Shown here: positions 46,401-56,589 of the stretch, in pieces | Layout: the number at the start of each line of letters is the position of its first letter | How positions within the stretch are numbered: position 1 is the stretch's first letter | Origin: Haloarcula pelagica | Lineage (GTDB): Archaea > Halobacteriota > Halobacteria > Halobacteriales > Haloarculaceae | Length of the DNA: 64,000 bases | Direction of reading: 5' to 3' | Assembly: GCF_030127105.1 (NCBI RefSeq) | Contig: NZ_CP126163.1 | Location: 1-64,000 of the forward strand | The notes under the pieces: generated by a model | The model's input: only the letters and a program-made list of their open reading frames with translations | Database searches by the model: none | What the model was told of the DNA's origin: nothing | Translations under genes and position numbers: made by a program

Positions 46401-47177
46401 ATGGTCTCATATTCGGATGCGTCGATGGATCTGCGGGACAGTATCGAGCTTATCAGACACCGGGAGAAGGAACTCCGTCTGTTCAACGTCGATCCGACTG
46501 ACACGATACACGATGACCTCAGGACGTATTTCGAGACACTGAACGTGCGTATCACCGCCGGACGAACGGCTTCGGGATCTCCCGAAGACGTCGCAGTCCT
46601 CAGCAACACGTCCGAAGTGCTCGCTACCGTCGACGTAGCGACTCTCAGGGAGTTACTCGAGGACGTTCCCGCGGGGGACGGCAACCTCGGTATTGCCGAC
46701 GGCGAATACGAAGGGATCCTCCGGTATCTCAAGGAGACTACCTTCACATCCTACGACACCGAACAGTTGCTATTCGCGTCCCGAGAGATCGAAGACCGTG
46801 CCCGTCGGGTCGGCCAGGGTTCGATTCACGCGGGCTTCCAGCAGTGCTCGATCATGGCAGAACAGCAACCTGTCTACTCCGATCTCGCTCGTCGAGGTGT
46901 CTCCGTGCACGCCTACGGCGTTCCCGACGCCACGCCACCGGATCTCGGGTCTGCTCCCGTTCATGCGGTCTCGACCGACGAAATCGCCGAAACGTGGTTC
47001 GTCGTCTTCGACGGGGGTGGCGACGACACGCAGAAGAGTGCCCTACTCGCCCACCAACGCAACGAGAGCGCGTTTTACGGAATTTGGACATACGACCCGG
47101 GGTTCGTCGACCACATCCTCGAATATTTGAATCGGACGTACGACTCCCCGTCCGACGACGTGCCGTCCGCCCTCTGA
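46401..47177 (+). CDS. DICT sensory-domain protein
   Basis: 258 residues; a clear GGAGGAG lies 8 bases before the ATG at 46401, which fixes this start. The N-terminal half is alpha-beta with VAVLSNTSEVLATVDVATL. The characteristic block ETTFTSYDTEQLLFASREIEDRARRVG then leads to GSIHAGFQQCSIM and HAYGVPDA. The DICT domain is a predicted sensor found with two-component and cyclase proteins and, in haloarchaea, often alone beside Bat-like regulators. It probably reports to the regulator that follows. Intact. Confidence 0.75.
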   Translation: MVSYSDASMDLRDSIELIRHREKELRLFNVDPTDTIHDDLRTYFETLNVRITAGRTASGSPEDVAVLSNTSEVLATVDVATLRELLEDVPAGDGNLGIADGEYEGILRYLKETTFTSYDTEQLLFASREIEDRARRVGQGSIHAGFQQCSIMAEQQPVYSDLARRGVSVHAYGVPDATPPDLGSAPVHAVSTDEIAETWFVVFDGGGDDTQKSALLAHQRNESAFYGIWTYDPGFVDHILEYLNRTYDSPSDDVPSAL

Positions 47178-47323
47178 TGCCTGTAAATCGAGAGTTCATA
47201 CCGAAATCGGGCGTCTCGATACAGAAACTGACAAACACTCGGTTGGTGGTACTAGCGGAACGTTCTCATGATATGAAATCAGAAGAATGTTATTTATGCC
47301 TGGGTAACAGACAATGATGGAGA

Positions 47324-49771
47324 ATGGCAGAACAGAACCGGCAAAGAGGAGGTGAGGAATGGAAGAAGTCGAACCACGCCGAATCTGTCGAGACCGGTTC
47401 TGTTTCGTGGCGTGATACCTTCGTGTCCGAAGAGCCCATACAGGAAAGAGCTGGCACAGCTGACGATTCCTACGGGCTCGGAGAGTCGGAAGCCAGGCGA
47501 GAACTGCGAGCGCGGACGAAAGCACTGGAAGCACTCACACGGGCGAGTGACCTCTTCGTCGGTTTGTCCGCCCCTGTTGACGAGAGTGTCCGCACGCTCG
47601 TCACCGAACTTCCACAGTGGTTCCAGCAACCTGAAACGATCGAGGTCAGAATGCGAGTCGGTGGTGACTTGTTCGAAACCGACGGCTTCCAGCGGACCGG
47701 TGATCCTCTGACTGCGGAGGCCTGCACACGCACTGGCACGGCCGTCTCGATGACGGCCGTGTGCACGGACCAGCGACCCGACACCGGAGGGCGAGAGTGG
47801 CTCCCAGTAGAACGAGAACTGGTCGAGGCGCTCGTTTCACTCGTCAAAGAGGGGGTCGATCGATGGGAGATAGACAGTCTGAAGCGCGTATCCGATGGCG
47901 TTGCCGTACTCGACGGTGACCTCAACTACGCATACGTGAACCAGCAGGCTGCACAGCTTCTCGGTCAAGACAGCGAGGAATTGCGTGGTGAGCACGTCTG
48001 GGACGTTTTTCCCGAAGCGGCAGACACCATCGCCGAAGAGAAAATCCAGACGGCTCTCGACACGCAGTCGCCGACAACCTTCGAGCGATATAACGCCGAA
48101 AAAGAGCAGTGGGTCGAAGCCAGAGTCCATCCGAGCGACGACGGCGTCGTTATCGTCTTCTCAGAAATCACCGACACGAAGGTAGCCGAACGAGAACTGG
48201 ATCACGTTCTGGAAACGACTCCTGTGGGGATCGTCCTCCTTGACGCCGAGGGGGAAATCACTCGCGCGAACTCCCGTGCCGAAGAGTTACTTGGCCTGTC
48301 CAGACGCAAGATGGATCGAAAGAGGTACGACCACCCCGACTGGGATATCTGGGACGAGGCGGGCAACCCAATCCCACGCGAAGACCATCCGATCACGCGT
48401 GTCTTCGAAACCGGCGAGACTATTACGGGGTTCACCCACGGAATCACGCTTCCGGACGGCTCCGAACGGTGGCTGTCGAGTAACGTCGCCCCGATCAAAA
48501 CCGAGGACGGATCGATCGAGCAGATCATTGTTGCACTGGAAGATGTCACCGTTACCAAACGTCTCGAACAGCTCATCGAGACGTTCCATCCAGTTAACGA
48601 GATTCTCAACAGCGCAACCGCTGACGAGGAGACCAAACAGGCCATCTGTGAGTTGCTGACGGACACGCGGGAATACCAGTACGTACGGATCAGTGAGCAC
48701 ACCCCAGGCACAGCACCAAACGAATCAGATCTCCAGGAGGGGACAGGGGCTTTCGCTGCCAACGAGTCGGTGTCCCTTCCGATACAATCGCAGACAGAGG
48801 TCGCTCCGGCTGAGGTCGCTGTTGAAACAGGCGATGTACAGGTCGTTACGAGGAACCGAACCGACTCACGGTTTGACCGGTGGCGAGCATACACACTCGA
48901 CCAGGGGTTCCAGGGCGGAGCTATCGTTCCGCTTCAGCATAGGGGACGCGTCTACGATCTACTCGTCCTGTATACAGACCGTGGAGAGGCGTTCGGGAGC
49001 CGCGAGCAGACACTCCTGACGACGCTCGGCGAGCGGATTGGGCAAGTTCTTCACTCACTTGCGACAGAGCGCATTCTCCATGCCGACAAAGTGACCGAGC
49101 TCACGTTCGAGAGCACTGACTCGGCGTCGTTTTTCGTCTCCGCTTCCGAACAACTAGATTGTACGATCGATATCAGGGACACGATTCCGGCGTCGGATGA
49201 GATGCTCGTCCACTATGCGTCTGTTCAGAACGCTTCGTTGGATGCTATGGATGATATCGCGGAGAACGGAGATTGGGCCGCCCAGGTGCGACAGATCCAT
49301 CACACCGAGGACCTGCCAGGTGGAGAAGTCGAAATCGGACTGCACCGTCAGTCCCTGGTACAGACACTCATTACGGAGGGTGCAGTCGTCACGACGGATA
49401 CGGTAACTGACGGCCGGGCCGAGGTCGTCTGCGAAGTGCCTCTCGGTACCGATATTGGTTCGCTCGTGACGCGTGTCCAGGAGTCGTTCCCGGAAACGAC
49501 GTTGGTCTCAAAACGGGAATACACTCCCGCTGCGAAGTCAAATGCACACGCAGTCGATCGGATGCTGGGAGATATCTTCGAAACCGAACTCACGGACCGG
49601 CAACAACAGGTCCTTCGAGCGGCGATGTACGGCGGGTACTTCCAGTCGCCGCGACGAAGTACGGCAACCGAGATCGCCGACGCGCTCTCACTGACCCAAT
49701 CGACCTTCTCCTATCATCTGCGAAACGCGCAACAAACACTTTTTGAGCGACTATTCGACCGATTGCAGTGA
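47324..49771 (+). CDS. Bat-like regulator: PAS, PAS, GAF, HTH-10
   Basis: 815 residues, soluble. An N-terminal region of about 170 residues is followed by two PAS domains (about 185-285, LLGQDSEELRGEHVWDVF; about 290-405, RANSRAEELLGLSRRK), a GAF domain (about 430-590) and the bacterio-opsin activator coil domain. The C-terminal HTH-10 is ELTDRQQQVLRAAMYGGYF with SLTQSTFSYHLRNAQQ. Bat in Halobacterium senses O2 and light and switches on bacterio-opsin genes. Here no opsin gene is seen, so targets are unknown. Position next to HemAT and DICT suggests an oxygen- or light-linked response. A TATA-like TTATTTATG lies about 30 bases before the start. Confidence 0.88.
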   Translation: MAEQNRQRGGEEWKKSNHAESVETGSVSWRDTFVSEEPIQERAGTADDSYGLGESEARRELRARTKALEALTRASDLFVGLSAPVDESVRTLVTELPQWFQQPETIEVRMRVGGDLFETDGFQRTGDPLTAEACTRTGTAVSMTAVCTDQRPDTGGREWLPVERELVEALVSLVKEGVDRWEIDSLKRVSDGVAVLDGDLNYAYVNQQAAQLLGQDSEELRGEHVWDVFPEAADTIAEEKIQTALDTQSPTTFERYNAEKEQWVEARVHPSDDGVVIVFSEITDTKVAERELDHVLETTPVGIVLLDAEGEITRANSRAEELLGLSRRKMDRKRYDHPDWDIWDEAGNPIPREDHPITRVFETGETITGFTHGITLPDGSERWLSSNVAPIKTEDGSIEQIIVALEDVTVTKRLEQLIETFHPVNEILNSATADEETKQAICELLTDTREYQYVRISEHTPGTAPNESDLQEGTGAFAANESVSLPIQSQTEVAPAEVAVETGDVQVVTRNRTDSRFDRWRAYTLDQGFQGGAIVPLQHRGRVYDLLVLYTDRGEAFGSREQTLLTTLGERIGQVLHSLATERILHADKVTELTFESTDSASFFVSASEQLDCTIDIRDTIPASDEMLVHYASVQNASLDAMDDIAENGDWAAQVRQIHHTEDLPGGEVEIGLHRQSLVQTLITEGAVVTTDTVTDGRAEVVCEVPLGTDIGSLVTRVQESFPETTLVSKREYTPAAKSNAHAVDRMLGDIFETELTDRQQQVLRAAMYGGYFQSPRRSTATEIADALSLTQSTFSYHLRNAQQTLFERLFDRLQ

Positions 49772-50040
49772 TAATTATCATCTCCCTGGCTAGTATGCGA
49801 AAATCCCTGGAGAAGAATACCCGATTGTGCGTTGTCGGGGGCATCTGGAACACGTTCTCAGGGGATCTCGACGTTTGGCATCCAATTACACCCTGTGCTT
49901 TCTAGGGCCTATTCGAGTCTACGTTCTTCTTCCCCGATCAGGCCAGCGTCAACGAATCCGGCAGCAGGATATTCAACCTATGAGTCCGTGAGGTTAGTGG
50001 CACGATGGTGTTTTGAGCATGTCATGGTCAAAGGCTTCTA

Positions 50041-51717
50041 GTGACAACTTCTCGGGAGTCTCGATGTGTTGTCTTTCGACGGATCGCACGCCAGCCGCAC
50101 GTTGCGTGGCCAGTCTATGATACGACACCGTTGTACGATCGAACGTCGCTCGCTGGACTGGAATCCGATATCCGGTCAGTCTCAGAGACGTGGTTTGACC
50201 ACGATAGTCACGACTCCGTCGAGGAGTTCGTCTGTGCACTCCCGCTAGCCTACTTCAGGTTCGGTGCCCACGACCGGTATTCGGGGTCGACACGCTACCG
50301 GATGGACACTCTCTTTCGGGTATTCGTACTGAAGGAACTCCACGGATGGGAGCACGAAACAGCACTCGTCGACTACCTCGGGACCCGCCCTGAACTCTGC
50401 GAGCAACTGGGTTTCGAGACGATCCCGGACCAGTCGACACTGTGGCGAAGCTGGTACGAGCGGTTCACCCCTGACCTCCGAGAGACTGTCGAGACAGCGG
50501 CTCGAACGATTCTCATCAAAGCACAGAATGCAGGTGTCGCGGTTCCGCGTGAGCCGGCACGAAAGCTCCGATACCACGGGAACGAGTCTGGTGAGTCAGA
50601 CCCGAATGATCAAACTACGTTGGAGCAGGCAGAGAAGATCACCGGACACGTCAGCCGCATTGTGTTCCCGGCATTTTCGCTGGATCGTGGAGACGGCTGC
50701 GAGATCCACGAGAACGCGTACTGGGACTTACAGACATATCTCGGACTTCGCGAGCGGCTGGCTGCGAACGAAGGTGCTCGTAGTTTCCTCTACGAATCGA
50801 CTCGGGATCGGACCCCGCTGGGGCACGCCCATCGCGAGCAGATTCGCGATTTCTCGATTGAACAGGTGCGAGCGATGTACCAGCAGGCCATCACTCGGCT
50901 CCTAAACGAAGTTTCGGAGACAGAGCAGTTCTTTCGAGCCGGAATCGTCGCGATCGACATCACCGAGGACGACCCCTTTACCGGTGACCGCACCGGCCGC
51001 GAGGACGAGATAATCGGAACGAAGGAGAAGAGCGACGAGTACGCCTACCAGTGGGCAACGGTCCAGCTAGTCGGCAACGCTGTCCCACTCGTCCTTGATG
51101 CCCGCCCGGTACGGAAAGGCGAGTCACGAAAGGAGATCGTCGAGGACTTGCTGGATTCGGCTGAGGACCTTGTTCACGTCGATAACGTGCTGATGGACCG
51201 GGAGTTCGATAGCCAGCACGTCCTAGAGATGATCAGCCAGCGCGGCCTCTCCTACGTCGTGCCAAAGCGGATGCAGACCAGCGAGAAGGCTCAGGCGAAC
51301 CGATTGCTCCAGTGTGACCAGGACCGATACGAGACCGACCGGAAGCTCCACCTCGGGAAGAACGAATGGCACGAAACAACACTGATCTACCGGCGGAAAG
51401 AGGACTCCGAGCACGACGACCACCGGCAGTATTCGGTGTTCATGACGAACCGGGGGAGCGGACACCTTACGGAGTACGGCTACAGGTGGGAAATCGAAAG
51501 TGGCTATCGATCGATAAAGCGGTTCATGGCGGCGACGACGTCGAAGGATTTCGGGCTCCGGTTCTTTTACTTCGCATTCGCCTGCCTGTTGTACTCAATC
51601 TGGCGGGCTGTCGATCTGCTCGTACAGGTCGAATTGACTGGGGAGTACGAGCACTCACCGGTGATTACAGCGGACAACACGCTGACGCTGCTGAAGAAGG
51701 AGACTGGAATCGGGTAG
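50041..51717 (+). CDS. Full-length IS4-type DDE transposase, copy 2
   Basis: 558 residues, starting at GTG. Nearly the same protein as the gene at 31.6 kb, with scattered substitutions (for example DEDD-like region GIVAIDITEDDPFTGDRTG and MDREFDSQHVLEMI) and the same YGYRWEIESGYRSIKRF block. The shared nucleotide similarity runs on past the stop to TAGTCTCAACT (51894-51904) and stops there. Direct orientation relative to copy 1 makes the 16.6 kb between them a candidate composite unit. No 5' flank is shared. Intact and probably active or recently so. Confidence 0.85.
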   Translation: MTTSRESRCVVFRRIARQPHVAWPVYDTTPLYDRTSLAGLESDIRSVSETWFDHDSHDSVEEFVCALPLAYFRFGAHDRYSGSTRYRMDTLFRVFVLKELHGWEHETALVDYLGTRPELCEQLGFETIPDQSTLWRSWYERFTPDLRETVETAARTILIKAQNAGVAVPREPARKLRYHGNESGESDPNDQTTLEQAEKITGHVSRIVFPAFSLDRGDGCEIHENAYWDLQTYLGLRERLAANEGARSFLYESTRDRTPLGHAHREQIRDFSIEQVRAMYQQAITRLLNEVSETEQFFRAGIVAIDITEDDPFTGDRTGREDEIIGTKEKSDEYAYQWATVQLVGNAVPLVLDARPVRKGESRKEIVEDLLDSAEDLVHVDNVLMDREFDSQHVLEMISQRGLSYVVPKRMQTSEKAQANRLLQCDQDRYETDRKLHLGKNEWHETTLIYRRKEDSEHDDHRQYSVFMTNRGSGHLTEYGYRWEIESGYRSIKRFMAATTSKDFGLRFFYFAFACLLYSIWRAVDLLVQVELTGEYEHSPVITADNTLTLLKKETGIG

Positions 51718-52094
51718 TGAGGAACTCTATTCGGGTTAGCGTGCCGTCTGAGTGGCTACACTATTGGAAGTCTCGAAAATTCGCCCATACGATTGGGAGT
51801 ATGACAAGAATAGCCGCTTGGAGAGCCATCTGGGGCAGTTTCCGCTGACCGAATCGGTCAAATTCACGCATCACAGCCCTGCTAAACCCCTTGTAGTCTC
51901 AACTCCCAGACGTCGTAAATCCCTATAGCACTATACAGTTTATAATTCCGCAGATTGTGGTATTGGCCATGTAGAAGACTTGAAACTGGCAATCTGTGCT
52001 TTGACCAATACACTGCACATTAATGCTATAATGTGCTGTGGTTTTACGTTCCCCTGCGCCCTCGGGTCAGCCTACCCGATGCAGGGCAACAAGC

Positions 52095-52217
52095 CAGGGA
52101 TTCACGGTTATCGTTCCCGACACGGAACAGGGCGAGCGTGTCACCATCGAGATCGCTGATGTGACGGAGAATGTTGCCTTTGCCGAGGTTCTCGAGCGCG
52201 TGAGCTACTACGACTGA
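52095..52217 (+). pseudogene. TRAM-domain fragment
   Basis: An open stretch ending at 52217 encodes GFTVIVPDTEQGERVTIEI and ENVAFAEVLERVSYYD, the second half of a TRAM beta barrel. TRAM proteins bind RNA, and haloarchaea have several one-domain ones. The first half is missing; the region upstream is the flank of the second transposase copy, so an insertion or deletion may have removed it. The surroundings from 51905 hold no other gene; an 8-bp inverted repeat (GCACATTA) lies at about 52015-52036. Confidence 0.6.
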
Positions 52218-52399
52218 GCAGACTCATACACCGACAGTCGATCACGGAGTTTGATCTGGCGACAGAGAAAGAATACCGTACGGCGGTAGCCCCGGTGGGA
52301 TCGCTGTACATGGTCGACGATCTCCTCGGCGATGCTCTCGACGCACGGCCGAATCCCCGCGTGCCCTGCGGTTCACGGGGAGGGCCGGTGCCCCGTGGC

Positions 52400-53764
52400 T
52401 CAGAGTATCTCCTCGGCGGCGCGACGGCCGGAGCGGTAGGCCCCCTGGACGGTGGCCGGATACGCCCGGGAAGTAGCCTCGCCGGCGAAAAAGAGGCGGT
52501 CGCCCACGGGGGCGGCCAGTCTGTCGCGGTCCCGCGGCGCCGAGCCGGGCGGAAGGAAGGAGTAGGCCCCCCTGGCGTGCGGGTCCGCTGCCCAGCGGGT
52601 GACCAGCGCGTCCGTGGGTTTTGGCACGTCGTCGAAGACACGCCGGAGTGCCCGGACCATCGCTGCCGCCGTCGCGTCGTCGTCCAGCGCCTCAAGCGAC
52701 CGGGCGGCGCTACCGGCGTTGAACCCCACGAGCACGGGTTTACCGAGTGCGTTCGCGAGGTTGAGGAACTCGGCCCAGTGGCCCCGCCGGAGCGGGACGC
52801 GGTCGATGATGGTCCGGTCGGGCCAGAACTGGCGTGGGAACCGGAGCACGCACTTGTTCAGCAGGCCCATCCCGAGGCGGTCAATGGCTAGGCGCTTGCG
52901 ACGGGGGAGCCGCGGCGCGAACGTCACGGTGCCGGCCTGCAACACGCCCAGCGGGAGCGTGACAATCGCGCGGTCCCCATCGAACGACCCCCGGTCAGTC
53001 ACTACCGTCACGCCAGGGCCGCGTTCGATGCGGGACACCTCGTGGCCCAGCCGCACGTCGAGGTCGGTGGCCAGCGACCCGACCAGCCCGTCGTAGCCGT
53101 CCACCACCAGTTCGTCGCCGCCCCGGAGCGAAGCCCCCTCGTCCCAGTAGCGGGCCGACAGCGCCGTCACGTCCGCGCCGAACTCGTGCTCCAGTTCGAT
53201 GGTGAGGACGAACGCCAGGTGCCGACGCTCGACGGCAGAGAGGCGGGTCACGTCCACCTCGCGGGCGATACCAGACCAGAGCGAGTGGTCCGCCCCCCTG
53301 TCCCGAGCACGATGGGTCGCCGTCCGGACCGCCCGGAAGTAGTCGTAGGTCCGGTCAAGCGTGCGGTCAGAGAGCGGGGCCCCGTCGACCCCGTAGAAGA
53401 CGCTGTCATAGTAGTCGGTCGGCTGGCGGGCCAGGCCCGCTGTCTCAAGCAGCGGGACGAGCGGATTGCCCGCGACACCGTGGAGCCAGGAGGCCCCCAG
53501 GTCGACCGGCAAATCCCAGGAGCGGCTCGTCTGGATCCGCCCGCCAAGGCGGTCGCGGGCCTCGAAGACGGTGACCGAGCGCCCGGCGTCGGCCAGGCGG
53601 TGCGCCGCCGCCAGGCCGGCGATGCCGCCGCCCACGACGAGCACGTTCCCGGTGGCGTCACGCAGATCCCGGAGCGCCGACCTGGCGCCGCTGCAGCCAG
53701 CCAGCCCCGTCAGGGCCGCCGCGCCACCAGCCAGGGCAGCCCGCCGAGTCGCACGCGAGTCCAT
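52400..53764 (-). CDS. Flavin amine oxidase, Tat-exported lipoprotein
   Basis: 454 residues from the Met at 53764. A twin-arginine signal (SRATRRAALAGG) and lipobox LAGC predict folded export and lipid anchoring. The FAD site is LVVGGGIAGLAAAHRLADAG with the acidic FEARDRLGGRI; further blocks are DLGASWLHG, GDRAIVTLPLGVL and the closing FAGEATSRAYPATVQGAYRSG. This is the monoamine/polyamine oxidase (LSD1-like) superfamily; substrate unknown. The gene is clearly more GC-rich than both neighbours, hinting at separate origin. It lies alone between the TRAM fragment and the toxin-antitoxin pair. Confidence 0.85.
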   Translation of the reverse strand: MDSRATRRAALAGGAAALTGLAGCSGARSALRDLRDATGNVLVVGGGIAGLAAAHRLADAGRSVTVFEARDRLGGRIQTSRSWDLPVDLGASWLHGVAGNPLVPLLETAGLARQPTDYYDSVFYGVDGAPLSDRTLDRTYDYFRAVRTATHRARDRGADHSLWSGIAREVDVTRLSAVERRHLAFVLTIELEHEFGADVTALSARYWDEGASLRGGDELVVDGYDGLVGSLATDLDVRLGHEVSRIERGPGVTVVTDRGSFDGDRAIVTLPLGVLQAGTVTFAPRLPRRKRLAIDRLGMGLLNKCVLRFPRQFWPDRTIIDRVPLRRGHWAEFLNLANALGKPVLVGFNAGSAARSLEALDDDATAAAMVRALRRVFDDVPKPTDALVTRWAADPHARGAYSFLPPGSAPRDRDRLAAPVGDRLFFAGEATSRAYPATVQGAYRSGRRAAEEIL

Positions 53765-53957
53765 ATCCGTTCGGTTGGCCTGACGCCGCTTAGCCGTTGG
53801 GTCCCACACTCGACGCTGTCACCGGGAGATAGCGAGGGTGAGCAGCAAGGCCACCGTGCCGCCGGCCAGGAAAACAGGGAACGGATCTGAGTTTGTATAT
53901 TAAGAAGAGGAGCCAATACATATAATCTATTTATAGTAGTGGTTCGTGTGACGGCAC

Positions 53958-54653
53958 ATGAGCCACGAGACGGCAAACACAGATAATTCCGGGACATCTA
54001 TTTCGCTTTCAATACCCCCTTCAGATCCGGGTTTATTCAAGCACAAAGCGACAAGCGATATTCTCCTATTTTTAACCAATCACAGACTTAGTGACTTCTC
54101 GCTCCGAGAACTTGCAGCGCAGGTTGGCCATTCTCCCCAGTCGGTCCGGCGGGCAGTGGACGTTCTCAGTGCGAATGATCTGGTCGTCGAATCTCCCGAA
54201 AGCAACCAGCGACTCGTCCAGATTAACAGACAACGCCTATCTATCCCAGACGATCCGATCCTTCGGATTCCGCAAGTCGAGTATCACCAACCGGTCAAAG
54301 CCGCGGTCACGAAGCTTCGTGAGAATATTAGCGATGTCGTCGGTATCATTCTGTATGGGAGCGTTGCCAGGGGAGAGGCTGATAGGCGGAGCGATATCGA
54401 TCTCTGGGTGCTCACACGCTCCGGACGGGCTGAAAGCCAACGGGAAGCGAATGCCGTTGCCCGTGATCTCGAAGAGACAGAATTCGATGGAGACCGATAC
54501 GCCTACGACATCGATATTGAGGCTATCCAGGCGATTCCAGCCTATACAGAGGACATCCGGGAAATCATCGTCTCTGGAATTCCGGTCTACAAGACCAACG
54601 ACTTCCAAACGGTCGAAAATCTCCTCTTAGAGGAAGGTGGCGACGATGAGTAG
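53958..54653 (+). CDS. MNT-type nucleotidyltransferase with winged helix (antitoxin-like)
   Basis: 231 residues. A winged helix (about 30-95: FSLRELAAQVGHSPQSVRRAVDVL) is followed by a minimal nucleotidyltransferase with the exact motif GSVARGEADRRSDIDLW (134-150), catalytic Asp146 and Asp148. In MNT-HEPN systems the MNT antitoxin adds AMP to a Tyr of the HEPN toxin and silences it; the winged helix could add promoter control. Overlaps the HEPN-like gene by 8 bp. A neighbouring integrase suggests the pair travels with a mobile element. Confidence 0.82.
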   Translation: MSHETANTDNSGTSISLSIPPSDPGLFKHKATSDILLFLTNHRLSDFSLRELAAQVGHSPQSVRRAVDVLSANDLVVESPESNQRLVQINRQRLSIPDDPILRIPQVEYHQPVKAAVTKLRENISDVVGIILYGSVARGEADRRSDIDLWVLTRSGRAESQREANAVARDLEETEFDGDRYAYDIDIEAIQAIPAYTEDIREIIVSGIPVYKTNDFQTVENLLLEEGGDDE

Positions 54654-55155
54654 TGGTTCGGACCCCGCAGCTGTCCTCGAAGCACTCGAGCGTGCGCAGG
54701 ACGCCTTCGAAATGGTTGGACGCGGCCGAACGGAGTTTGAAGAAGGGATCAGCGCTGATGCAGACTGGGAGACACAGCTGACGAAAGCGTGTCGCCTTCT
54801 CGAAGTTGTCGACACACTCCAAGCACAGGACGGGTACTACACCGCTGTTATCGAGGTCTGTTTCGGAGCTATTGAACGCTCTATCGAGGCCTATGCTCTC
54901 TCGATGACGAACGATACGCTCCAAGATTTTCAGGATCACCAGTTCAGTTACCAGCGCGCCCATCAAATCGGACTCTTCGAGAAACAGACCGCAGAGGAAA
55001 TGAAAGACCTCTACAGCGAAAACCGGACAGAGAGTTACTACGGCGGTGGTCGGCCAACCGAAGAACAAGCAGAAGCAATGACCGAACTCGCCACTGCTGT
55101 CCATCAATTCGTGGTAGACCAGATTCGCGAGGGTGGAGTCTGTTTGTGTGACTGA
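54646..55155 (+). CDS. HEPN-like partner of the MNT protein
   Basis: 169 residues, all helical: AVLEALERAQDAFEMVGRG, TAVIEVCFGAIERSIEAYAL, HQIGLFEKQTAEEMKDLYSEN. The motif region reads R127-TES-Y131-Y132, so the usual HEPN His of RX4-6H is replaced by Tyr. This could be an inactive toxin, a relative using other residues, or a HEPN whose Tyr is the AMP target. I assign HEPN from helical layout and partner, so moderate confidence. Co-translated with the MNT gene. Confidence 0.65.
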   Translation: MSSGSDPAAVLEALERAQDAFEMVGRGRTEFEEGISADADWETQLTKACRLLEVVDTLQAQDGYYTAVIEVCFGAIERSIEAYALSMTNDTLQDFQDHQFSYQRAHQIGLFEKQTAEEMKDLYSENRTESYYGGGRPTEEQAEAMTELATAVHQFVVDQIREGGVCLCD

Positions 55156-55253
55156 CTGTCTGTAGCGTTCTGACCATATTCTCGAACTCTCCACCTACAC
55201 AAGACTAATGTGCAGTAGATTTACTAGCCCATCAGCACTCCTAAGAGCAAGGA

Positions 55254-56365
55254 ATGTCTGCTGACGCCCCTGGAAATTCACGTCGCCTTTCGGACGCACT
55301 CGACGAGTTTGTCGACGGAAAGAGCCCGAACTACGCTGCAAACCTCCAACGAGTCGTCGGGAAATGGATCGATTGGTGTGCCGATCGCGACGTCCACACG
55401 CTCGATGATGTGGAGGTCCAAACGATGGCCCGCTACGCCGACCACCTCACTCGTCGCGTCCGTGCTGGGCAGGCCGATGCCGACGACGGGATCGCAGCCT
55501 CTTCAGCCTGGACGTACTACAGCCAGATCTCCGCCTTCCTCTCGTGGGCGACGAAATGGGAATACATTCCCGAGAATCCCGCGAACAAGGGCCGGGCGAA
55601 AGACCAGTTGCCACCGAAGCCCTCGGGGAACGATCACGAGCGACAGTTCTGGCAACCAGAACAACGGCAGGCACTCATGAAGTACCTCGACGAGAGAGCC
55701 CGCAAAGCCATCCACACCGACGACGTCGACGCCTTCGAGCCAGTCCGTGATCGAGCGCTGGGGGCTGTCCTCGCGTACACTGGAGTTCGCGGCGCCGAAA
55801 TCCTCGCCGACCGGCACGACCCTCGTCGGACGGGCATCACCTGGGCCGACGTCGATCTCGGCGGCGGGACGATCACCGTCCTCGGAAAGAACCAGCAGGT
55901 CGAACCGACACCACTTCCCGCCCAGGCAGTGGAACCGCTGAGCCGTCTCCAGACGCTATTGTCGTCGCCGGATGGGGACTGCCCGTCTTCCCCTCGCGAC
56001 ACGCGCCGACGCTCTATGAGAACATCGAGACGGCGGGCTACGACCGGCCGGACGGCGACCCGTGGAAGTTCGTTGTCGACGAGGGTATCATGCCGCCGTC
56101 GCTCACAACGTCCGGGGTTCGGTCCCTACTGAAGCGCTGGACCGAGGAAGCGGATATCCCGGATCTCGACATCGACGCCGGCGAGTACCTCACCTTGCAC
56201 GGCGCTCGCCGTGGTGTCGGCGAGAAACTCTATCGCGAACGCGGGGCCGCAGCTGCACAGCGGACCCTTCGCCACGCTGATCCCTCGACCACCAGCCAAA
56301 TGTACTCCCATATCGAAGCGAGCGAACTCGCTGAAGACAACACTGACGTCTTCGACGACGAGTAA
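55254..56365 (+). pseudogene. Tyrosine recombinase/integrase (one frameshift)
   Basis: N-terminal SAM-like DNA-binding part (about 10-110: LQRVVGKWIDWCADRDVHTLDD). The catalytic domain begins with the first Arg in YTGVRGAEI (Arg179) and ITWADVDLGGGTITVLGKN. Near 55975 one base is lost; restoring it gives VFPSRHAPTLYENIETAGYDR, then LHGARRGVGEKLYRERG (HxxR), LRHADPSTTSQMYSHI with the catalytic Tyr, and an acidic end at 56365. Full length about 370 residues, normal for haloarchaeal element integrases. It lies at the left of the conjugation-like cluster; I did not find an attachment site or tRNA. Confidence 0.8.
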
Positions 56366-56589
56366 GCGGCCGTATCGGCTACGGTCAGCTACCCACCCTG
56401 TTTCGAGTGTTTCTCCAGGCGTATTTCACTCCGAAAATACTTAGGAAATTTACCACGAAATTCTCCGCTTCCACCCCACCCCGCCACAATTCAGGAATAC
56501 TATGTATTCCCTGAATTGTACCCAGTTAAATTTACACTAGTATCCTTGCATTTTTATACTAAGACGAGGGCAAGATATGGTGGACAGCG

